DNA from: an uncultured Saprospiraceae bacterium | GTDB taxonomy: Bacteria; Bacteroidota; Bacteroidia; Chitinophagales; Saprospiraceae | Length of the DNA stretch: 45,963 bases | Reading direction: 5' to 3' | Assembly (NCBI GenBank): GCA_938008185.1 | Contig: CALLLR010000022.1 | Span: 1-45,963, forward strand | In this document: one piece after another, positions 9,329-17,953 of the stretch | Numbering within the stretch: the stretch's first letter is position 1 | How the letters are laid out: every line of letters starts with the position of its first letter | The notes under the pieces: generated by a model | What the model saw: the letters and a program-made list of their open reading frames with translations, nothing else | Told to the model about the DNA's origin: nothing | Databases searched by the model: none | Position numbers and translations under genes: made by a program

Positions 9329-10435
9329 ATGAAAATTGGAATTACTGGACAAAATGGGTTTATTGGAAAACACTTGTTTAATTTTTTAAACTTGAAAGAA
9401 GAGATGGAACTCATTCCTTTTCAAAAAGATTTCTTTCAAAAACAAGAAAAATTGCAAGTCTTCGTAAGTAAGTGCGACACAATTGTCCATCTAGCTGCGA
9501 TGAATAGACATGAAGATCCTCAAGTGATTTATGATACGAATATTGATTTGGTAAATAAACTTATCAATGCTTGCGAAGCAGAAAATGCTGCACCACATAT
9601 TCTGATCTCCTCATCAACTCAAGAGGCAAAAGACAATCTATATGGTCAGTCTAAGAAGAAAGGCCGCGAACTATTAGAAAACTGGGCTAAAAAAAATAAT
9701 TCGATTACCACGGGAATGGTAATCCCAAACGTATTCGGCCCTTTTGGAAAACCATTTTACAATTCTGTGGTTGCTACCTTTTGTCATCAAGTAGCCGTTG
9801 GAGAGTCACCTACGATAGTTAATGATGGGACCGTTCATTTAATTTATGTCAATGAATTAGTGGAGGAGATTTTTAAATTGATTAAAAATAAAACAAACGA
9901 ACGGGTAATTATTCCTCATTTTCACGAGATAACAGTTTCTGGTTTATTAAACAAATTGAAAAAATATGCTTCCGAGTACATAGATAAGGGAGAATTTCCA
10001 GGTATTGACACACCACTTGATTTAGCATTATTTAATACCTTTCGATGTTATGTTTCGCCAGATCACTATCCACGACTTTTTACCAAACATACCGACAATC
10101 GTGGATCCTTTGTTGAAATTGTAAGAGCCAATACTTCTGGGCAATTTTCTTTTTCAACAACCAAACCTGGAATTACTCGGGGTAATCATTTCCATACCAG
10201 AAAAGCAGAACGATTTGCAGTAATAAAAGGAAAGGCTAAAATCTCTCTACGGAAAATTGATTCGGATGAAGTCATTGATTATATCATCGACGGAGTAAAC
10301 CCCGCATATGTTGATATGCCGATTTGGTACACCCATAATATAACTAACATTGGTGATGAAGAAATGATAGCCCTTTTTTGGATCAATGAACCTTATAACC
10401 AAGATGATCCAGATACTTATTTTGTAAACGTGTGA
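9329..10435 (+). CDS. capF: CapF/FnlB/WbjC-like bifunctional reductase + cupin
   Basis: MKIGITGQNGFIGKHLFNFL; NVFGPFGKPFYNSVVATFCHQ; C-terminal cupin TTKPGITRGNHFHTRKAERFAVIKG...WYTHNITNIG. Confidence 0.92.
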   Translation: MKIGITGQNGFIGKHLFNFLNLKEEMELIPFQKDFFQKQEKLQVFVSKCDTIVHLAAMNRHEDPQVIYDTNIDLVNKLINACEAENAAPHILISSSTQEAKDNLYGQSKKKGRELLENWAKKNNSITTGMVIPNVFGPFGKPFYNSVVATFCHQVAVGESPTIVNDGTVHLIYVNELVEEIFKLIKNKTNERVIIPHFHEITVSGLLNKLKKYASEYIDKGEFPGIDTPLDLALFNTFRCYVSPDHYPRLFTKHTDNRGSFVEIVRANTSGQFSFSTTKPGITRGNHFHTRKAERFAVIKGKAKISLRKIDSDEVIDYIIDGVNPAYVDMPIWYTHNITNIGDEEMIALFWINEPYNQDDPDTYFVNV

Positions 10436-10447
10436 TAAGATTAAATA

Positions 10448-11599
10448 ATGCAATTAGATAAAAAATTTAAAATTGTTTCTGTTGTCGGAACTCGACCAGA
10501 AATTATTCGCCTTTCAAGAGTATTAGCAGCCCTTGAGGCATCAGAAAGTATTGATCATGTTTTAGTCCATACGGGACAAAACTATGACTATGAACTTAAT
10601 GAAATTTTCTTTAAAGACCTGAAAGTCAAAAAGCCAGATCATTTTTTAAATGCGGCCGGAAAATCAGCGATTAATACAATTGGTAATATCATTAGTGCGA
10701 TTGAACCAATTTTAAAATCAGAAGCGCCGGATGCATTTTTAGTATTGGGAGATACCAATAGCTGTCTATGTGCTATCCCTGCCAAGAAAATGAAAATTCC
10801 TGTTTTCCATATGGAAGCAGGTAATCGTTGTTTTGATTTAAGAGTTCCTGAAGAAATCAATCGTAGAATAGTCGATCATGTAAGTGATATTAATATGACT
10901 TACAGTAGCATCGCAAGAGAGTATCTACTGAGCGAAGGATTATCTCCTGAGCGGGTGATCAAAACGGGTAGCCCGATGTTTGAGGTGCTTGATTTTTATA
11001 AAGAAAAAATAGAAACATCGGATGTTCTCAAAACATTGGAACTTCAATCAGGAAAGTACTTCGTGGTATCTTCACATCGGGCCGAAAACGTTGATCCAGA
11101 TGATCAGTTTACTAAAATTGTAAACATTCTTAATACGGTTGCAGAACGGTATGATATGCCTATTATCGTTTCTACTCACCCACGTACTAGAAATAGAGTA
11201 GAACAATTGGGTGTTACGTTTCACCCAAATGTGCAATTATTAAAACCATTGGGATTTTTTGATTATGTGAAATTACAAAAAGATGCCAAAACAGTGTTGT
11301 CGGATAGTGGTACCATTTCAGAAGAATCGTCTATCTTAAATTTTCCAGCGTTAAATATACGGGAAGCCCATGAACGACCAGAAGCGATAGAAGAAGCATC
11401 TGTAATGATGGTTGGTTTAAATATAGAACGAGTACTGCAAGGATTAGTAGTCCTCGAAAGTCAGAAAAGAGGCATCGAAAGAAACTTAAGACCAGTATAT
11501 GATTATTCTATGCCTAATGTATCGGATAAGGTTTTGAGAATTATTTTATCCTACACGGACTATATTAATAGAGTGGTTTGGTCAAAAAAATTAGATTAG
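10448..11599 (+). CDS. capG: Non-hydrolysing UDP-N-acetylglucosamine 2-epimerase (CapG/FnlC/WbjD-like)
   Basis: VVGTRPEIIRLSRVL; VHTGQNYDYELNEIFF; LGDTNSCL; HMEAGNRCFDLRVPEEINRRIVDH; SSHRAENVD; SDSGTISEES. Confidence 0.93.
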   Translation: MQLDKKFKIVSVVGTRPEIIRLSRVLAALEASESIDHVLVHTGQNYDYELNEIFFKDLKVKKPDHFLNAAGKSAINTIGNIISAIEPILKSEAPDAFLVLGDTNSCLCAIPAKKMKIPVFHMEAGNRCFDLRVPEEINRRIVDHVSDINMTYSSIAREYLLSEGLSPERVIKTGSPMFEVLDFYKEKIETSDVLKTLELQSGKYFVVSSHRAENVDPDDQFTKIVNILNTVAERYDMPIIVSTHPRTRNRVEQLGVTFHPNVQLLKPLGFFDYVKLQKDAKTVLSDSGTISEESSILNFPALNIREAHERPEAIEEASVMMVGLNIERVLQGLVVLESQKRGIERNLRPVYDYSMPNVSDKVLRIILSYTDYINRVVWSKKLD

Positions 11600-11619
11600 A
11601 AAATACCGTCTAGGAAGCA

Positions 11620-12843
11620 ATGAAAATTTTATTTATTAAGCAACTATTTTATCCTGAGCCTACTGCTCGAAGTCTTGATTTCGCTTTGGAATTAAAGAAA
11701 AATGGACATGAAGTTCAAGTTTTAACAGGGTTTCCTTCTTATCCTATAGGAAAAATATATAAAGGCTATAAACAGAAGTTTTTTTATCGGGAGAAAATAG
11801 AAGGAATTGATGTAATACGAGTACCTATTTTTCCTGATCAAAGTGGAAGGGCGATATTTAGGATTTTAAATTATTTGAGTTATGCTATTTCAGCAACCAT
11901 ATTTGGGTTGCCAAGAGTATCCAAACCTGATGTCGTTTTCGTTTATCATGGAGCACTGCCAGTAGGCATTCCAGCAATGATTTATAAATTCTTTAGAAGG
12001 GTCCCCTTTGTATATGATATTAATGATATATGGCCAGAAACACTGGCTGTTTCTGGGTTGTTAAAAAACAAATTTCTATTAAACTTTGTTGAGAGGTGGT
12101 GTAGTTTTACTTATAAGCGTGCAGATAAAATAACTGTTCTTTCTGAAGGGTTTAAGACATTATTAATATCTAAAGGAGTACCAGAGAAAAAAATACATAT
12201 TGTATATCATTGGAGCAGAGATCCTATTTCTTATGTGGAATTAGAAGATAAAGTAGTAAAAGAGAAATTTTTCCCTAAAGAGAAAATAAATTTTCTGTTT
12301 CCTGGTAATATTGGAATTGGCCAATCTCTATTAAGTATTTTGAAAGTTGCTAAATCGTTAAATGTGCCTGGTTCTAATGTTAATTTTACTTTTCTTGGGG
12401 AAGGAGTTAGTTTGAAAGAATTAAAAGATTTTGTGGAAAAGGAAAAGCTTAGCAATGTTTGTTTTCACCCCAGAGTTCTTTCTTCTGAAGTATCAAGTTA
12501 TTTGCAATCTGCAGATGTATTAATTGTACACTTGAAAAATACGACTCTTTTTGAAATCACAATTCCATCTAAAACAATTGCTTTTATGAAAGCAGGAAAA
12601 CCTATTCTTGCTGGGTTAAAAGGAAATGGAGCTCAATTAGTGAAAAGTGCAAAAGCTGGACTTGTTTGTACTCCTGATGATGTAAATGATATTAAAGAAA
12701 AAGTGATTCAGTTTGCATCGATGGATAAAGAGCAACTTTCTGATATGGGAAAAAATGGGCTTGGCTTTTATGAAAAAAACCTTTCAATAGGAAAAAATAC
12801 AAAAAAATATATTAGTATCTTTGAAGAAATAAAAAGACGATAG
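11620..12843 (+). CDS. Glycosyltransferase family 4 (WbuB-like)
   Basis: MKILFIKQLFYPEPTARSLDFALELKKNGHEVQVLTGFPSYPIGKIYKGYKQ; VYDINDIWPETL; located directly after capEFG. Confidence 0.88.
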   Translation: MKILFIKQLFYPEPTARSLDFALELKKNGHEVQVLTGFPSYPIGKIYKGYKQKFFYREKIEGIDVIRVPIFPDQSGRAIFRILNYLSYAISATIFGLPRVSKPDVVFVYHGALPVGIPAMIYKFFRRVPFVYDINDIWPETLAVSGLLKNKFLLNFVERWCSFTYKRADKITVLSEGFKTLLISKGVPEKKIHIVYHWSRDPISYVELEDKVVKEKFFPKEKINFLFPGNIGIGQSLLSILKVAKSLNVPGSNVNFTFLGEGVSLKELKDFVEKEKLSNVCFHPRVLSSEVSSYLQSADVLIVHLKNTTLFEITIPSKTIAFMKAGKPILAGLKGNGAQLVKSAKAGLVCTPDDVNDIKEKVIQFASMDKEQLSDMGKNGLGFYEKNLSIGKNTKKYISIFEEIKRR

Positions 12844-12850
12844 TATAATA

Positions 12851-13711
12851 ATGAAAGAAAAGAATTGGAAACCAGTTATTATTGTTGGAGCAGCTCGATC
12901 AGGTACGAATATGCTTAGAAATACTTTAACTAAAATTCCTGACTTTGGAACGTGGGATTGTGATGAGATTAATCCTATCTGGAGACATGGAAATATTATG
13001 AATCCAAATGATGAGTTTATGCCTTCAAATTCTTCTTCTAAACTTAAAGACTTTATTAATAATGAATTCGCAAAGATTGCAAAGAAGGAAAATGTAAGGC
13101 ATGTAGTTGAAAAGACAGCAGCAAATTCACTTAGAGTCTCGTTTTTGTATGAAATATTTCCAGACGCTAAATATATATTTTTATTTCGAAATGGACTTGA
13201 CGTCGTTCCCTCTGCGATGAAAAGATGGGTGGTTCCTATTGATTGGCCATATACCTTCAAAAAGTTGAAATATACACCAAAATTTGATTTACTATACTAC
13301 GCTTACTCTTATATAGTAAAGCGTACATTTAATCGAAATAAAGATAATAGAATGCCAGTCTGGGGACCTTGCTATATAGGAATGAGAGAGGATGCTAAGA
13401 ATTTATCTTTACCTGAAGTTTGTGCTAAGCAATGGAGTAAATCCGTTTTAAAAACGATAGAGCAGATGAAAGATATTCCTGCTGCGTCTAAAATTTCTAT
13501 AAAATATGAGGATTTTGTTTTAAATCCGGAACAGGAATTAGAACGTATTTTAGACTTTTTGGGAGTTGAAAAAAGTATTATTCATTCACATAATCTTACA
13601 AGTGGTATTTCTTCTAAAAGCATTGGAACACGAAAAAAACTCAGTGAAGAAGACCTTTCAATCGTGAGATCTATCAGCCAAAAAGCTATGGAAAAACTTG
13701 AATATCCTTAA
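12851..13711 (+). CDS. Sulfotransferase family protein
   Basis: PVIIVGAARSGTNMLRNTLTKIP (5'-PSB loop); YIFLFRNGLDVVPSAMKRW; ISIKYEDFVLNPEQELERILDFLGV. Confidence 0.85.
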   Translation: MKEKNWKPVIIVGAARSGTNMLRNTLTKIPDFGTWDCDEINPIWRHGNIMNPNDEFMPSNSSSKLKDFINNEFAKIAKKENVRHVVEKTAANSLRVSFLYEIFPDAKYIFLFRNGLDVVPSAMKRWVVPIDWPYTFKKLKYTPKFDLLYYAYSYIVKRTFNRNKDNRMPVWGPCYIGMREDAKNLSLPEVCAKQWSKSVLKTIEQMKDIPAASKISIKYEDFVLNPEQELERILDFLGVEKSIIHSHNLTSGISSKSIGTRKKLSEEDLSIVRSISQKAMEKLEYP

Positions 13712-13750
13712 TATAAAACTTAATTTTTTTGAACATAAAATAGACTACTA

Positions 13751-13978
13751 ATGGATAAGTTATTAGATATTATTAATGAGATATTAGAAACTAAAGGGGA
13801 AGAGAAGATTGCTTCACTGACTGACGAGATGTCGTTGAGAGATCATATTGGTTTAGATTCTTTAGACCTAGCAGAACTTACTGCTGTGATTGAAGCAGAA
13901 TTTGGAATTGATGTATTTGAATCAGGAATTGTAAATACAATAGGAGAGGTAGTAACTAAATTGGAATTAACGCAATAA
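13751..13978 (+). CDS. Acyl carrier protein
   Basis: 75 aa, acidic; DHIGLDSLDLAELTAVIEAEFGID contains the DSL phosphopantetheine site. Confidence 0.9.
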   Translation: MDKLLDIINEILETKGEEKIASLTDEMSLRDHIGLDSLDLAELTAVIEAEFGIDVFESGIVNTIGEVVTKLELTQ

Positions 13979-13982
13979 CTAA

Positions 13983-15230
13983 ATGGCACAAGAGAAAAAA
14001 ATATTTTTCATTGACTATTTTAATAGCATAGAAAAAACATATGCTGATCTTCTATCTGATATTTCTGGAAATGATCTTGAATTTACGCCCTTTTGCTATA
14101 CGTCAGATTATTATTTAATCTTTAAACAGATTATTATTTCTTTAATGTTAGATAAAGAAATTACAATTTTAGATTACGATTTATCAGGAGAAGAAATAGA
14201 AGGCTTAGGAATTAAAGAGGCTTTGATAACGCAACGATTTGAGAACCCACTTCGATCTTCCTTAACTTTTGATAATTTTTTAAGCACTTTTTCTAACCAT
14301 GACAAATGGAGAATTAATCTGTTTACTTCTGGAACAACTGGGCAACCTAAAAAAGTAAGTCATACCTTTAAAAGTATAACTAAATCTACAAGACAGGCTG
14401 AGAAACACGCTAAGAGTATCTGGGGATATGCTTATAACCCGACGCACATTGCAGGTATTCAAGTTTTTTTTCAAGCATTACTAAATAAAAATTCGATTAT
14501 TAGAATTTTTGGATATTCAAAAAAAGATATTCAGCTTTGTTTGAAGAAATTCAAAGTTACTCATCTTTCTGGTACTCCTACCTTTTATAGATTGCTTGTT
14601 GATAATATAGCAGTTTTTCCTTCCATAAAAAATTTAACTTTTGGAGGAGAAAAATTCGATAAGCGCTTATCTGACTCTTTGAGTCGATCCTTTCCTAATG
14701 CAAAAATATTAAACGTTTATGCTTCGACAGAAGCAGGGACTATATTTGCCTCAAGTGGTGAAACATTCACTATTAAAGAAAAATTTGAATCAAACGTCAA
14801 AATTAAAGATAATGAAATATTAATCCATGAATCAATCATCGGAATCTCTTCCAACATAAAGCTTATTGATTCTTGGTATCATACAGGAGATCTTGTAGAA
14901 GTAATTTCTAAGGATCCATTAGAATTTAAATTTTCATCTAGAAAAAATGAAATGATAAATGTAGGGGGATACAAAGTAAATCCAAATGAGGTGGAACAAG
15001 TGATACTTTCAATGCCTGAAGTATATGATGTATCGGTATTTTCAAAACCTAATTCAGTTGTGGGAAACTTATTATGCTGTAATATCGTCTTACAAGAAAA
15101 TTATCAACTATCTGTTAAGCAACTTAAAGATCAACTTTCTGCAACCCTTCAACCCTTTAAAATCCCAAGGATTGTCAAGTTTGTAGACTCGATAGAAAAA
15201 ACAAAAACTGGAAAAAAGAAAAGATTATGA
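13983..15230 (+). CDS. AMP-dependent acyl/aminoacyl synthetase-ligase (short form)
   Basis: NLFTSGTTGQPKKVSHTF; VYASTEAG; YHTGDLVE; GGYKVNPNEVEQVI; KTKTGKKKRL C-terminal Lys motif. Confidence 0.88.
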   Translation: MAQEKKIFFIDYFNSIEKTYADLLSDISGNDLEFTPFCYTSDYYLIFKQIIISLMLDKEITILDYDLSGEEIEGLGIKEALITQRFENPLRSSLTFDNFLSTFSNHDKWRINLFTSGTTGQPKKVSHTFKSITKSTRQAEKHAKSIWGYAYNPTHIAGIQVFFQALLNKNSIIRIFGYSKKDIQLCLKKFKVTHLSGTPTFYRLLVDNIAVFPSIKNLTFGGEKFDKRLSDSLSRSFPNAKILNVYASTEAGTIFASSGETFTIKEKFESNVKIKDNEILIHESIIGISSNIKLIDSWYHTGDLVEVISKDPLEFKFSSRKNEMINVGGYKVNPNEVEQVILSMPEVYDVSVFSKPNSVVGNLLCCNIVLQENYQLSVKQLKDQLSATLQPFKIPRIVKFVDSIEKTKTGKKKRL

Positions 15231-15955
15231 ATAAAAATATTATGCTCACAGGAGCATCTAAAGGACTAGGGATAGAAATAGCTAAAAGTATTGTAGAAAA
15301 TGGATGGAATGTGATAGCCATCAATAGGAGTGAGTCCGAAGAACTTAAAGGATTGCAAAATAAATATAAAGAACAAGTTAGGATCATTCAGTTTAACCTT
15401 GAAAATACTTCTCTTATAAAAGAGACGATTTTTAAAAAAGAATTAGGTTTTAAATTCCCTATACATGGCCTAATAAATAATGCTGCCTTTGCTTATGATG
15501 ACATCGTTACCAATATTAATTTAGAACATTTACAGAAAATGTACCATGTAAACGTTTTTTCACCTTTTGTTTTAACTAAATATGTTATTCGTAACATGTT
15601 GATGCATAAGATTAAAGGTAGTATCATTCATCTTTCTTCAGTTAGTGTGCATACTGGCTATAAAGGGTTATCTATGTATGCCTCCACTAAAGGAGCACTG
15701 GAAGCTTTTTCTAAAAATACTGGTAGAGAGTGGGGGCAAAGAGGGATTCGATCAAACTGCTTGGTCGCTGGTTTTATGGAGACGGGTATGAGTAGTACTT
15801 TGGACGAGTCGCAGAAAAATAGAATATACAATCGAACTAGTATGAAAGAACCTACTTCTAAAAAATCTGTAGCAGATACTATAAAATTTCTTTTATCTGA
15901 TGGTGCTTGTTCTATTACCGGTCAGAATATCTTTGTTGATTCAGGCACGATATGA
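15227..15955 (+). CDS. Short-chain dehydrogenase/reductase, FabG-like
   Basis: IMLTGASKGLGIEIAKSI; LINNAAFAYDD; SMYASTKGALEAFSKNTGREWGQRGIRSN; ITGQNIFVDSG. ATGA overlap with the upstream CDS. Confidence 0.9.
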   Translation: MNKNIMLTGASKGLGIEIAKSIVENGWNVIAINRSESEELKGLQNKYKEQVRIIQFNLENTSLIKETIFKKELGFKFPIHGLINNAAFAYDDIVTNINLEHLQKMYHVNVFSPFVLTKYVIRNMLMHKIKGSIIHLSSVSVHTGYKGLSMYASTKGALEAFSKNTGREWGQRGIRSNCLVAGFMETGMSSTLDESQKNRIYNRTSMKEPTSKKSVADTIKFLLSDGACSITGQNIFVDSGTI

Positions 15956-16956
15956 AAAAAATAAATGTTAGTGAGCTAGAATATAAATTTTACCTGACGA
16001 GTGAAATTCCATCTCACTTGTTTGATTCTCTTACTAGTTCTTATAACGAGGTCTTTGAAAAAGATATTGATTCTGGACACTTTAGAAATAAGTACCTCAA
16101 TACGATTTTATCTAATTCTTTCCATTGCTTTTTAGTATATGAAAACAAAGTTGTAGGGAATTGTAGTATAATTCCTTTTGAGTATAAGTACTTTGACAAA
16201 ATAGTAAGATTCGGTCTCGCAGTGGATGTTTTTATTATTGAGAAATATCGGAAAGATCCATTTAGTTTAAGGAAAATGTATAAAATTTTATGTAAAGAAC
16301 TAATACAAAAAAATATTAGCCTTGTCATTGCTATCCCAAATGACGTAGCATATCCTTATTGGAAAAGAATTGTAAAATGGAAAGATATTGGACTATTGAA
16401 CTATTATGTTTTACCAATAAAACTTGGTAACGTTTTAGTTCGTAATTCATTTTTAAATATACCAAACTATATTTTTTCTTTCCTCTTAGTAAAATTTTCT
16501 TTCTTTCTTTCCTTATTTTTTCGTGCAAGTGAAAAAAAATCTAAAATAGAACTTAAACAAGGAGAAAATCTTAAAACCTTTGAAAAACATAGGTACTCTT
16601 CTAATCATTGTCAAATAACTACTAAAGGTAACTGTTCTTTTCGTTTTATTACTTTATTAGAAGGAACTGTAAAGACAACATACTTATTGGATTATTATAA
16701 TGAGAAATTCGAAAAAAATTACCTGACGCTTACAAAGGCCGTTAGTCATATCTTAAAAAAAGAAAATACTGACCTCATTGTTTTTGTTGGGAAAATAGCT
16801 TTTCCTCAACTGTTACTTTTTAAATTGCCTCGGTCAAAAGAACCCAAAAAACTATACTTTACAAGTGATGTATTACTTCCCGATATTATTGATGAAAAAG
16901 AAATCAATAATATAGAAAATTGGAATTTTGGATTGCTTAATTATGATGTAAGGTAA
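15952..16956 (+). CDS. GNAT-like N-acyltransferase
   Basis: VYENKVVGNCSIIPFEYKYFDKIVRFGLAVDVFIIEKYRK; AIPNDVAYPYWKRIVKWKDIG; ATGA overlap with the SDR. Confidence 0.6.
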   Translation: MKKINVSELEYKFYLTSEIPSHLFDSLTSSYNEVFEKDIDSGHFRNKYLNTILSNSFHCFLVYENKVVGNCSIIPFEYKYFDKIVRFGLAVDVFIIEKYRKDPFSLRKMYKILCKELIQKNISLVIAIPNDVAYPYWKRIVKWKDIGLLNYYVLPIKLGNVLVRNSFLNIPNYIFSFLLVKFSFFLSLFFRASEKKSKIELKQGENLKTFEKHRYSSNHCQITTKGNCSFRFITLLEGTVKTTYLLDYYNEKFEKNYLTLTKAVSHILKKENTDLIVFVGKIAFPQLLLFKLPRSKEPKKLYFTSDVLLPDIIDEKEINNIENWNFGLLNYDVR

Positions 16957-16972
16957 CCTTTAAATTTTATTC

Positions 16973-17839
16973 ATGAAAAATAACTCAATAATAACAATAG
17001 ACGTTGAAGGTTGGGCTCAATCCACATTAGATCCTAATATTCCTATTACAAGTATCGCTGAAAAAAATACATACTATGTGTTAGATTTATTTCAGGAACT
17101 AGGTATAAAGGCAACCATGTTTATCTTAGGAAAATACGCAAAAAAATTTCCTGCTTCAGTGAAAAGAATTCAAAAAGATGGGCACGAGATAGCCAGTCAT
17201 GGATTTGGACACATTAATGTCTTTGAACAAACACCTGATAAATTTAAGGAAGATATTACAAGTGCTAAAAAATTATTAGAAGATTTGACGGGAGTGGAAG
17301 TGAAAGGCCACCGAGCACCTGCGTTTTCTATTCTAAAAAAAAATATTTGGGCATTGAATGTAATAGCTGAATCTGGTTACCTCTATGATTCGTCTATTTA
17401 CCCAATCAAACATCCCAGATATGGAATAGAAGACTTTCCTATTTCTCCTGTGAAAATTCAGCTTAACGATAGTTTAGAACTTTATGAGTTTCCAATCTCT
17501 GCGTATAATTTCAAAGGAAAGTTACTCCCTGTTGCAGGAGGTGGGTATCACAGACTTTTGCCAAGCAAAATTATACAGTTAGTTACTAAGAATATTTTAT
17601 CCTCACGTGATTTTATCTACTATTGTCACCCTTATGAATTTAATGGAAATGAATTTAATTCAAATGAATTTAAAAATTTAAACCTAAACATTTCTACGTA
17701 TACCAAAATTCACCAAGGTCTTGGAAGAGGTCGAATTTTCGAAAATAGATTTAGGCATTTTGTCAAAAAATTTCCCCCTCAAAAAACAATGATAAAAGCC
17801 TTAGAGAGTAGAGAACAATGGGAAACAATAAAAATTTAA
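16973..17839 (+). CDS. NodB-type polysaccharide deacetylase
   Basis: SIITIDVEGWAQS; IKATMFILGKYAKKFP; GHEIASHGFGH; GHRAPAFSI; YYCHPYEF. Confidence 0.9.
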   Translation: MKNNSIITIDVEGWAQSTLDPNIPITSIAEKNTYYVLDLFQELGIKATMFILGKYAKKFPASVKRIQKDGHEIASHGFGHINVFEQTPDKFKEDITSAKKLLEDLTGVEVKGHRAPAFSILKKNIWALNVIAESGYLYDSSIYPIKHPRYGIEDFPISPVKIQLNDSLELYEFPISAYNFKGKLLPVAGGGYHRLLPSKIIQLVTKNILSSRDFIYYCHPYEFNGNEFNSNEFKNLNLNISTYTKIHQGLGRGRIFENRFRHFVKKFPPQKTMIKALESREQWETIKI

Positions 17840-17953
17840 AATACTAATATACACTACTTTGAACCATTCGTTTCAGTAGAAAAATTATAATCAAGATTCC
17901 TTTGTTTTTGTAATAATGGTATTTTAATTCTGCCAAAATAAAATCAAATAAAA

